A DNA stretch of 5,577 nucleotides. Source: Bacilli bacterium (GTDB lineage Bacteria > Bacillota_I > Bacilli_A > Izemoplasmatales > Hujiaoplasmataceae). The notes under the pieces are model-generated. The model saw only the letters and a list, made by a program, of their open reading frames with translations. It was not told where the DNA came from and made no database searches. Below are positions 1-5,577 of the stretch, one piece after another (position 1 is the first letter of the stretch; each line of letters begins with the position of its first letter). The position numbers and the translations under genes were made by a program. The stretch is from contig JAGYMP010000028.1 in NCBI GenBank assembly GCA_018400565.1, positions 1 to 5,577 of the forward strand, read 5' to 3'.

Positions 1-10
1 ATCAATTGTC

Positions 11-39
11 TTGTTTTAAAAAAATGATGATGATAGAAT
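11..39 (+). promoter_or_regulatory. Probable sigma-A promoter of the mal operon (extended -10)
   Basis: The -10 box is TAGAAT at 34-39, one mismatch from TATAAT, preceded by TG at 31-32, which makes an extended -10. Seventeen bases upstream is TTGTTT at 11-16, a weak -35 that keeps only the TTG. The predicted transcript would start near 46 and have a leader of about 30 bases. The region is AT-rich, as promoters of this group usually are. The weak -35 could imply an activator, but no operator is visible here; sites upstream of base 1 cannot be seen. Confidence 0.55.
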
Positions 40-62
40 ATGAATATAGAAATCAGAAGGAA

Positions 63-70
63 AGAGGAGA
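63..70 (+). promoter_or_regulatory. malE ribosome binding site (decides the start)
   Basis: AGAGGAGA, with core GAGGAG at 64-69, lies 7 bases before the ATG at 77. An in-frame TTG at 71 would be separated from this core by only one base, too close to be the normal start. The ATG at 77 is therefore preferred. Confidence 0.8.
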
Positions 71-76
71 TTGAAA

Positions 77-1432
77 ATGAAGAAAATGCTATTGTCCTTA
101 ACCATGATTTTGATAATGGCGGGTGTTCTCGTCGGATGCGGCGGAAACGACCCGTTACAGATTTGGGTCGGTTCTGAATCTCAGGATTTTTACCAGGAAA
201 AAATGAATGAATATGTCGAAAATTACAATGCTTCACACGAAGAGGCATTCCCCTTCGAAGTTCAAGTCAAAGGCGTTGACACCGGTACTGCGGCAGCGAC
301 GTACCTTGATGACATGCAGGCGGGTGCTGACATTTTCACGGTTGCGCATGATAATCTGGGAAAACTGACGGCAGGTTCGAGTTCCATCGCACCAATAACG
401 AATGAAGCTCTGCTGGCACAAATCGAGGCTCTCAACCCCGAGAGCTTCAAACAGGTCATCCGCTCAACGGTTGACGGAACCGAATACACTTTCGGCGTCC
501 CTTACATCGCTCAGGCTTTGGTCCTTTATTACAACACGAAATACATCAGCGAAGAACAGGTTGAAACCTGGGAAGGCATTGTTGATGCCGCAACCGCGGC
601 CGAGGATGCAACGGGCGATAACAAACAGGCATTATCCCTCGCGGGGGTTGACGGTTACAACAACTCCTTTTTGATCTTGGCCCGAAATGCCGAAACGGGT
701 GAATCCAGTCTGGAGCTTTATGAAGACGGCGTTCAGGAGAATTGCTACTTCACCGGCGACGACATGATTTCCGTCATGCAATGGGGCCAATGGTTCTTCA
801 CACATCCCAACGGCGCGAGAAGAACCACCGATTCCGGTTGGGAAATCGAATTAAAGAATGAAATCTCCATTTCTTTCATCGGCGGAGCATGGCATTTCAG
901 CGCCGCTGAAGCCGCACTCGGCGATAATCTGGGCATCACCGTCCTTCCCAAATTCACAATTACCGAAGAGCAGGCTTACAGTTCGATCGAGGCGGGAACG
1001 GAATTCCGTTCAGGGACATTTGCCGACGCTAAAATCTTTGTCATGAAGAAAAACAGCGAAAAAGCAGGATACCTGCAAGACATTCTTCTTTATCTCTCCA
1101 GCAAAGACATGCAGGAAGAATCATTTGAAGAAGTCGCCAATCTCCCCGCATATAAAAATGCCGCTGAAGAGTTCGACGCCTTCCAGGAAGACACACTCGA
1201 AGCTGACCTCGCCAGTGCGCAGGTTCGCATGTTCGAATATGGCATTCCGCAGCCTTTCGGCGTATCCCAGCGTTACAACCTCTACTATTACTCCAAAGGC
1301 GCACCCGATTTAATCATCGATGTTTTAGAGAACGTTGACGATGAATATTCAACTACCGAAGCCATCATCGCGGAAATGGAAAACATCGAGCATATTTGGA
1401 AGACCGGCAACAAACTCTCAGACGAGGAATAA
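77..1432 (+). CDS. malE: Maltodextrin ABC transporter, substrate-binding lipoprotein (MalE family)
   Basis: This is an extracellular family 1 solute-binding protein of 451 residues. It would capture maltose or maltodextrins outside the membrane and deliver them to MalF/MalG. Residues 1-20 form a lipoprotein signal: a KK start, a hydrophobic core, and lipobox LVGC with the lipidated Cys at 21. Family-typical stretches are QAGADIFTVAHDNLGKL (about 81-97), FGVPYIAQALVLYYNTKYIS (139-158) and, around 265-292, an IGGAWHF...ALGDNLGI...LPKF region. These match the DIF-HD-LG, GIP-E-LYYN and ALGDN-G-LP signatures of MalE-type proteins. At 451 residues it is slightly longer than many relatives. The start is ATG at 77; an in-frame TTG at 71 is the alternative and would add two residues. 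Sugar specificity is inferred from the amylase in the same operon; a related oligosaccharide cannot be excluded from sequence alone. Confidence 0.9.
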   Translation: MKKMLLSLTMILIMAGVLVGCGGNDPLQIWVGSESQDFYQEKMNEYVENYNASHEEAFPFEVQVKGVDTGTAAATYLDDMQAGADIFTVAHDNLGKLTAGSSSIAPITNEALLAQIEALNPESFKQVIRSTVDGTEYTFGVPYIAQALVLYYNTKYISEEQVETWEGIVDAATAAEDATGDNKQALSLAGVDGYNNSFLILARNAETGESSLELYEDGVQENCYFTGDDMISVMQWGQWFFTHPNGARRTTDSGWEIELKNEISISFIGGAWHFSAAEAALGDNLGITVLPKFTITEEQAYSSIEAGTEFRSGTFADAKIFVMKKNSEKAGYLQDILLYLSSKDMQEESFEEVANLPAYKNAAEEFDAFQEDTLEADLASAQVRMFEYGIPQPFGVSQRYNLYYYSKGAPDLIIDVLENVDDEYSTTEAIIAEMENIEHIWKTGNKLSDEE

Positions 1433-1477
1433 TCGTTCGGTCATTTCATTTATACCATGAATTGAGAAGGGGATATT
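1433..1477 (+). other. malE-malF intergenic gap with malF RBS
   Basis: This 45-base gap contains a purine-rich Shine-Dalgarno, AGAAGGGGA at 1465-1473, placed 4-5 bases before the malF ATG at 1478. There is no terminator and no convincing promoter in the gap. The only pairing seen is a weak 5-bp repeat, TTCAT at 1445-1449 with ATGAA at 1457-1461. malE and malF are therefore probably cotranscribed. The notable hairpin lies just inside malF. Confidence 0.65.
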
Positions 1478-2923
1478 ATGCCAAAAAAGAATAAATCCAG
1501 CAAAAAGCGTCCTTTCCCAAGACGCTTTTTGCTGTCTGTCGGACATGTTTTCAATTCCGTCTGGCAAAAGCTGAAAAATAAGTTTAATGAAACAAAAGAA
1601 AGGTACGACGATGGTAGCATCGGGACCAAGTGGTCCCATGTCATCATGGGTGCAGGCAACTTGCATCATCGTCAGATTGCGAAAGGTCTTATTTTTCTTC
1701 TCCTTGAAATCGGCTTCCTTGCGGTGATGATTCTTTCCCCGGAAATCAATGACACACCGATCGGCGGAAAAGCCATCGTGAATTTCATCACTCTCGGAAC
1801 CGACGAAGGAAGCATCACAACCCCGACCGACAACTCGATGCTGATGCTCTTGTTCGGTGTTTTGACCTTTGGCATGATCGTGGGCTTCTATTTCGCTTAC
1901 CGTGCCAATCTGCGCAGCGCATACAAAGCGGATCTTGATGAGAGAAAAGGCCGCGGAGCGACGTCGTTCAAAGAAGACATCCAGTCACTGATGGACGAAC
2001 GTTTCCATATAGCGTTGCTGACACCGGCTCTCATCGGCATCATCACGTTCACACTTCTGCCGACCATCTTCATGATTCTCATTGCCTTTACCAATTACGA
2101 TTCCGCCCATCCGGCCGGGCAGGTTTTGTTTGATTGGGTCGGATTAAGGAATTTCGCTAAGATCTTCCAGGGAACCGGCGAGATATCCGTCCGCTTCTTC
2201 CCTGTATTGGGATGGACGATGCTTTGGGCCGTTTTGGCAACCGGGACATGTTATGTCGGCGGCATCATGCTCGGTTTGCTCATCAACAAAAAACAAATCA
2301 AACCCAAAAAATTATGGCGAACCATCTTTATTTTGACGATTGCCCTGCCGCAATTCATCACATTGCTTGCAATGCGCAATCTTTTGAGTGAATACGGGCC
2401 AATCAATGACTTCATGGTCAACATCGGTTTGCTTGAGGAACCGATCGCGTTTTTGGCCCAGGCCAAAAATCCCTGGACGGCACGTTTGACTATCATTGTC
2501 ATCAACATCTGGATCGGGGTTCCCTACACGATGCTCATGACCAGCGGCATTTTAATGAACGTGCCGCATGAACTTTATGAAGCCGCGGAAATCGACGGTG
2601 CGACCAAAAGACAGGCCCTCATTCACATCACGTTACCCTATATCGTTTTTGTTACGACTCCTTACCTCATCACATCATTCATCGGCAATATCACAAACTT
2701 CAATGTGATCTACCTTTTGACGGGCGGCGCACCGACTGTGTCCGGATACAAAGCCGGATCGACCGATCTTTTGATCACATGGCTTTACAAACTGACAATT
2801 GACGAAAGCGAGTACAACATCGGTTCCGTGATCGGCATCATGACATTCATCATCACCGCCTCGATCACACTGCTGACCTACAGACACAGCAAGGCTTATA
2901 AAGAGGAGGATGCATTTCAATGA
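1478..2923 (+). CDS. malF: Maltodextrin ABC transporter permease, MalF type
   Basis: This membrane permease subunit has 481 residues and would form the sugar channel together with MalG. The N-terminus (1-65) is cytosolic and very basic, followed by eight likely membrane helices at about 68-87, 121-142, 177-206, 245-270, 280-300, 335-360, 388-408 and 447-467. The last six form the binding-protein-dependent transport fold. The EAA loop that docks on the ATPase is clear: ELYEAAEIDGATKRQ with E368, A369, A370 and G374, then LP at 386-387. The segment between helices 3 and 4 (about 207-244) is under 40 residues, so the large P2 domain of E. coli MalF is absent, as is usual in Gram-positive homologues. 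The ATG at 1478 has a good RBS. The stop codon overlaps the malG start as ATGA, suggesting coupled translation. A strong inverted repeat lies within codons 7-19. Confidence 0.92.
   Translation: MPKKNKSSKKRPFPRRFLLSVGHVFNSVWQKLKNKFNETKERYDDGSIGTKWSHVIMGAGNLHHRQIAKGLIFLLLEIGFLAVMILSPEINDTPIGGKAIVNFITLGTDEGSITTPTDNSMLMLLFGVLTFGMIVGFYFAYRANLRSAYKADLDERKGRGATSFKEDIQSLMDERFHIALLTPALIGIITFTLLPTIFMILIAFTNYDSAHPAGQVLFDWVGLRNFAKIFQGTGEISVRFFPVLGWTMLWAVLATGTCYVGGIMLGLLINKKQIKPKKLWRTIFILTIALPQFITLLAMRNLLSEYGPINDFMVNIGLLEEPIAFLAQAKNPWTARLTIIVINIWIGVPYTMLMTSGILMNVPHELYEAAEIDGATKRQALIHITLPYIVFVTTPYLITSFIGNITNFNVIYLLTGGAPTVSGYKAGSTDLLITWLYKLTIDESEYNIGSVIGIMTFIITASITLLTYRHSKAYKEEDAFQ
1498..1534 (+). repeat. 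Perfect 14-bp inverted repeat at the 5' end of malF, attenuator-like
   Basis: Left arm CAGCAAAAAGCGTC (1498-1511) and right arm GACGCTTTTTGCTG (1521-1534) are exact reverse complements around a 9-base loop (1512-1520). The inner GC-rich part, GCGTC/GACGC, is flanked by A5 upstream (1502-1506) and T5 downstream (1526-1530), the layout of a bidirectional intrinsic terminator. The full stem can also form as a plain RNA hairpin. It begins 20 bases after the malF ATG, inside codons 7-19, where the protein is a run of basic residues. A role in lowering malF expression relative to malE is inferred and not shown by the sequence alone. Confidence 0.75.
1609..1650 (+). repeat. Cluster of three short inverted repeats inside malF, two mutually exclusive
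   Basis: CGATG (1609-1613) pairs with CATCG (1618-1622). GGGACC (1622-1627) pairs with GGTCCC (1632-1637). CCCATG (1635-1640) pairs with CATGGG (1645-1650). The last two share the bases CCC at 1635-1637, so only one can form fully at a time. All loops are 4 bases. They lie in the coding sequence for residues of roughly 44-58 of MalF, just before the first membrane helix. Function is unknown and chance is possible. Confidence 0.4.
2902..2909 (+). promoter_or_regulatory. malG ribosome binding site within the malF end
   Basis: AGAGGAGG sits inside the last codons of malF, 10 bases before the malG ATG at 2920. It supports that start and the ATGA overlap with the malF stop. Confidence 0.75.
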
Positions 2924-3825
2924 GCACATTATTGAAGAAACAATCCTCTAGCCATTACAAAAGCGTGAAGAAACAGGAACGAAGGTCGACCATCCTCGCT
3001 TATGTCACTTTGATCGTACTGACGATCATCTGGCTTTATCCGATGGTTTGGATCATTTTGAATGCTTTCCGGACCGAATACAACAACCAGGGTCAATTGG
3101 TAGGCATCGTCGTGAGCCATTACTTCCCGAAACAGCTTGGTTTCGAAAATTTTGTGAGGTTGTTCCAAGAAACCTATTTTGCCAATTGGTTTATCAACAC
3201 ATTGAAAGTCAGTTCTGTTTCCTTCCTGATTTCAACGATACTGACGCTGTCCGTTGCTTACGTGATGAGCAAACTTGAATTCAAAGGAAGAAAAGCATTC
3301 CTCAATTTAGCCATCATCATGGGCTTATTCCCCGGTTTCATGTCCATGATTGCCATTTACTATATTTTAAAAGCCTTCAATCTCACACAGACGCATGTCG
3401 CTTTGATGCTGGTGTACTCCGCCGGTGCGGGACTCAATTTCTACATCGCAAAAGGCTTTTTTGACATCATCCCGAACTCATTGGTGGAATCGGCCCGGTT
3501 GGACGGTGCGACCAATGCGCAGATCTTCGTCAAGATCATTTTGCCCCTGAGCAAACCGATTATCATTTATACAGCTCTTTTGGCGTTCACAGCACCTTGG
3601 ATGGACTTCATTTTCGCCCGAGTCATTCTCGGGGAGACAAATCCGGAGCTGCATACCGTTGCCGTGGGGCTTTACTACATGATGTACGGTGAACGTGCTG
3701 ATTCGAACGTGTTTACGATGTTTGCCGCCGGAAGTTTAATCGTCGCTGTGCCGATTGTGACTCTCTTCCTCTCAATGCAGCGCTATTACATCGAAGGCGT
3801 CACCGCAGGCGCCATGAAGGGGTAA
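2920..3825 (+). CDS. malG: Maltodextrin ABC transporter permease, MalG type
   Basis: This is the second permease subunit, 301 residues, close to the usual MalG length. It has six likely membrane helices at about 27-48, 98-119, 127-150, 158-178, 211-232 and 266-287. The EAA loop that contacts the ATPase reads ESARLDGATNAQIF, with E190, S191, A192 and G196, followed by LP at 209-210; Ser replaces the first Ala of EAA, a common change in MalG-type proteins. The C-terminus, EGVTAGAMKG, is the conserved tail typical of MalG, which in E. coli reaches into the ATPase dimer interface. Its ATG overlaps the malF TGA by four bases, and the RBS lies in the malF end. MalF and MalG would be made in equal amounts as a heterodimer. 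The amylase follows after 45 bases. Confidence 0.93.
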   Translation: MSTLLKKQSSSHYKSVKKQERRSTILAYVTLIVLTIIWLYPMVWIILNAFRTEYNNQGQLVGIVVSHYFPKQLGFENFVRLFQETYFANWFINTLKVSSVSFLISTILTLSVAYVMSKLEFKGRKAFLNLAIIMGLFPGFMSMIAIYYILKAFNLTQTHVALMLVYSAGAGLNFYIAKGFFDIIPNSLVESARLDGATNAQIFVKIILPLSKPIIIYTALLAFTAPWMDFIFARVILGETNPELHTVAVGLYYMMYGERADSNVFTMFAAGSLIVAVPIVTLFLSMQRYYIEGVTAGAMKG

Positions 3826-3870
3826 CCTGCGACATGTTTTCCATCTGTATATTCCGGAGGGACACAACAT
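3826..3870 (+). other. malG-amylase gap with amylase RBS
   Basis: This 45-base gap holds a Shine-Dalgarno GGAGGG at 3856-3861, 9 bases before the ATG at 3871. I see no terminator hairpin and no convincing promoter, so the amylase is most likely transcribed with malEFG. Confidence 0.6.
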
Positions 3871-5469
3871 ATGAAAAAAACAATCGCTTTGATTCTTATC
3901 CTTATCCTTTCAATTCCTTTGTTCGCCTGCCATTCAGAATATGTCATGACCCAAAATGATCTGACGGTGGATGTCGATGCATTGCCCGAGGATAACCACC
4001 GCGTCTATTATGAAATTTTCGTCGGAGCATTCTCTGATTCGAACGAAGACGGCATCGGCGATCTTAACGGCATCGCAGGCCGGCTCGATTACCTGAATGA
4101 CGGTGATCCGAACTCAGGTGAAAGTCTCGGCGTCGAAGGCATATGGCTCATGCCCGTCATGCCGTCGCCCAGTTATCATAAATACGATGTGATGGATTAC
4201 AAATCGATCGATCCGCGTTACGGAACAATGGATGATTTCGACCATTTTGTCGAGCAAGCAAATACAAGAGGCATCGATGTCATCATCGATTTGGTTTTGA
4301 ATCACACATCATCACAGCATCCCTGGTTTGAGCAGGCCAAAGCAGCTATCGAAGACGGTGATTATGATAATCCCTACATCGATTATTACGTGATTGTCCC
4401 GGACGGACAAAGAGAAAACGACAAAACCTATCATCATCTTCATGATGATTTGTACTACGAAGGTAACTTCTCACCGGACATGCCAGAACTCAATCTGGAC
4501 AATGACGATGTGCGTGATGAAATCAAAGACATCCTTGCTTTCTGGTATGATGCAGGCGTTCATGGTTTTAGATTGGATGCAACAAAATACGCATATCTCA
4601 ATGATCAAGCCAAAAACATCGAGTTCTGGGGATGGTTCATCGATGAATGCAAGTCCATCAAACCCGATACGTTCGTGGTCGGTGAAACATGGTCCTCGGA
4701 TAATGCCATCGCCCCTTACTATGAGAATTTTACCAATTTCGATTTTGGCATGGCACAATCCACGGGTTATGTCTCCATCGTAGCCAACCAGCGGGATACG
4801 GTCAACTGGCTTGTCTCTTATATGGACAGATACCGGAATCTGGTCGAGAACTATGACAGCGACGCTATTTTGGCGCCGTTCATTTCCAATCATGACATGA
4901 ACAGGGCGGCAGGCTACCTGTCCGTCCCTGATTACGAAATGCATTCGGCCGCAAGTCTTTATATATTGAGTTATGGTTCTCCGTTCATATATTACGGCGA
5001 GGAAATCGGCATGAAAGGTGTCCGCTCCACCGAGCCGACGGACGCCAACCGACGTCTGGCCATGTTATGGGGAGATGGTGACAGTGTCGAGGATCCGGTC
5101 GGTTCGACATTCGATCCGGACGAGCAGACAAACGGCACGGTCCGCGATCAGATTGGTGATCCGGACAGTTTGTATAACCATTATAAGAAGTTAATCATGC
5201 TGCGCAAAGCCAACCCCGAAATCGCGCGCGGCGAGTATGAGCCCCTTCATTTTGACGGATATTTCTCTTTCGGCGGTTTCTTATCCACATATGAGACATC
5301 CACCATCGGCGTCTTCCACAATGTTGGTGAAGAAACGATCACGGTTGATTTGAGTGAATACACAGACAACGCTTTCGACATTGTCCGTGGTTATGCCGGG
5401 AAAGGCGATGCGAGCCTTGATGGTCAGGTTTTAACCATCGATTCACACACCAGCATCGTTCTGAAGTGA
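3871..5469 (+). CDS. Lipoprotein alpha-amylase, glycoside hydrolase family 13
   Basis: This secreted, membrane-anchored GH13 enzyme of 532 residues is expected to cleave alpha-1,4 bonds in starch, glycogen or dextrins outside the cell. The signal peptide ends in lipobox LFAC with the lipidated Cys at 20. The (beta/alpha)8 domain begins near residue 44. A calcium loop, DSNEDGIGD, supplies D56, N58, D60 and D64. GIWLMPVMPSPSYHKYDVMD is at 90-109. Conserved region I is DLVLNH (140-145). Region II is GFRLDATKY with nucleophile D236. Region III is VVGETW with acid/base E272. Region IV is ISNHD with D342. Region V is MPELN (204-208), which resembles the MPDLN of the intermediate subfamily GH13_36, where Thermotoga AmyA-like lipoprotein amylases belong. 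All three catalytic acids are present. A beta-sandwich C-terminal domain occupies about 455-532. Neopullulanase or alpha-glucosidase activity is possible; the subfamily call is tentative. It is the last gene of the operon and supplies substrate to the transporter. Confidence 0.92.
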   Translation: MKKTIALILILILSIPLFACHSEYVMTQNDLTVDVDALPEDNHRVYYEIFVGAFSDSNEDGIGDLNGIAGRLDYLNDGDPNSGESLGVEGIWLMPVMPSPSYHKYDVMDYKSIDPRYGTMDDFDHFVEQANTRGIDVIIDLVLNHTSSQHPWFEQAKAAIEDGDYDNPYIDYYVIVPDGQRENDKTYHHLHDDLYYEGNFSPDMPELNLDNDDVRDEIKDILAFWYDAGVHGFRLDATKYAYLNDQAKNIEFWGWFIDECKSIKPDTFVVGETWSSDNAIAPYYENFTNFDFGMAQSTGYVSIVANQRDTVNWLVSYMDRYRNLVENYDSDAILAPFISNHDMNRAAGYLSVPDYEMHSAASLYILSYGSPFIYYGEEIGMKGVRSTEPTDANRRLAMLWGDGDSVEDPVGSTFDPDEQTNGTVRDQIGDPDSLYNHYKKLIMLRKANPEIARGEYEPLHFDGYFSFGGFLSTYETSTIGVFHNVGEETITVDLSEYTDNAFDIVRGYAGKGDASLDGQVLTIDSHTSIVLK

Positions 5470-5482
5470 GAAAGCGGTTACA
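5469..5482 (+). promoter_or_regulatory. LacI/CcpA-type operator (cre-like), upstream site
   Basis: AGAAAGCGGTTACA matches the Bacillus cre consensus TGWAANCGNTNWCA at every position except the first base. It begins on the last base of the amylase stop codon. Its centre lies 33 bases, about three helical turns, upstream of the centre of the second site, so two dimers could bind the same face of the DNA. Confidence 0.6.
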
Positions 5483-5501
5483 CGTTTTGACCGAATATGG
5501 T

Positions 5502-5515
5502 TGAAAGCGTTGACA
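5502..5515 (+). promoter_or_regulatory. LacI/CcpA-type operator (cre), overlapping the -35 box
   Basis: TGAAAGCGTTGACA matches the cre consensus TGWAANCGNTNWCA at all 14 positions. Its last six bases are the TTGACA -35 box at 5510-5515, a position where a bound repressor would block RNA polymerase. The binder could be CcpA or a local LacI-family maltose regulator; the sequence does not separate these. Confidence 0.75.
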
Positions 5516-5538
5516 TCCCCCATATCAAGTGATAAAAT
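5510..5538 (+). promoter_or_regulatory. Strong sigma-A promoter for the downstream gene
   Basis: A perfect -35 TTGACA (5510-5515) is followed by a 17-base spacer and TAAAAT (5533-5538), one mismatch from TATAAT. Transcription would begin near 5545. It lies between the amylase stop and the next ATG, so the next gene can be transcribed on its own. Confidence 0.85.
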
Positions 5539-5573
5539 TAAAGTATCAAAAAAAGGAGAAAAGGAGATTGACT

Positions 5574-5577
5574 ATGA
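5574..5577 (+). CDS. Start of a downstream gene cut off by the window edge
   Basis: An ATG at 5574-5576 lies 7 bases after a strong Shine-Dalgarno AAGGAG (5561-5566) and about 29 bases after the predicted transcription start of the promoter described above. Only the first codon and one more base are visible, so the product cannot be identified. Context suggests a sugar-related gene under catabolite or maltose control. Confidence 0.65.

Noticed and set aside
71..76. TTG at 71 as the malE start
   Set aside because: Only one base separates it from the GAGGAG core, whereas the ATG at 77 has normal 7-base spacing; the two extra residues do not improve the signal peptide.
402..674. 90-residue open frame on the + strand inside malE
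   Set aside because: It lies in another frame within conserved malE sequence, with an Arg/Ser/Thr-rich composition typical of frame shadows.
1327..1340. cre-like sequence around AACGTT near the malE end
   Set aside because: Three mismatches to the consensus, within codons of the conserved reading frame.
2803..2816. cre-like sequence CGAAAGCGAGTACA inside malF
   Set aside because: It has two mismatches to the consensus, including the first T and a core T, and lies deep in coding sequence with no promoter nearby.
4430..4449. 8-bp inverted repeat ATCATCAT/ATGATGAT in the amylase gene
   Set aside because: It arises from His-His and Asp-Asp codons (YHHLHDDL); the stem is AT-rich and weak, and no regulatory context is present.
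4471..4944. 157-residue open frame on the minus strand opposite the amylase
   Set aside because: It is antisense to the catalytic core of a clear GH13 gene, has no recognisable domain or membrane pattern, and no RBS was noted; it reflects the codon bias of the sense gene.
1..5577. CRISPR arrays, tRNA or rRNA genes, insertion sequences, attachment sites
   Set aside because: The window is filled by four coding genes with gaps of 45, 0, 45 and about 100 bases; no regularly spaced repeats, tRNA cloverleaf, transposase or terminal repeats were seen.

Overview
The window holds a compact maltodextrin uptake and breakdown operon, all on the + strand: a lipoprotein sugar-binding protein (MalE type), two ABC permease subunits (MalF and MalG types) and a lipoprotein GH13 alpha-amylase. 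The first bases of a fifth gene sit at the right edge behind their own promoter.

The organism looks like a Gram-positive-type bacterium: Bacillota, or a wall-less relative in Mycoplasmatota. The evidence is two lipobox lipoproteins where a Gram-negative would have soluble periplasmic proteins, strong purine-rich Shine-Dalgarno sites, and a MalF without the large E. coli-type P2 domain. UGA is a true stop (it ends malF and the amylase) and Trp is TGG, so this is not the UGA=Trp code of Mycoplasma. Base composition is moderate: one 60-base line counted by hand, 4141-4200, has 28 G+C. The phylum call is an inference and could be wrong.

Layout: 1-76 is a leader with a probable extended -10 promoter and a strong RBS. 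malE runs 77-1432. A 45-base gap with an RBS leads to malF (1478-2923), whose first codons contain a perfect 14-bp inverted repeat that resembles a terminator or attenuator. malF and malG (2920-3825) overlap by ATGA. Another 45-base gap with an RBS leads to the amylase (3871-5469). From 5469 there are two operators of the LacI/CcpA (cre) type, a near-consensus sigma-A promoter overlapped by the second operator, an RBS and an ATG at 5574.

How the parts fit: the amylase, anchored outside the membrane, would cut starch, glycogen or long dextrins. The binding protein, also anchored, would capture the resulting maltodextrins and pass them to the MalF/MalG channel. No ATPase (MalK/MsmX) is in the window, so it must be encoded elsewhere or beyond the edges. 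The gene content is ordinary. The points worth a second look are regulatory: the hairpin at the malE/malF boundary and the paired operators at the right end.
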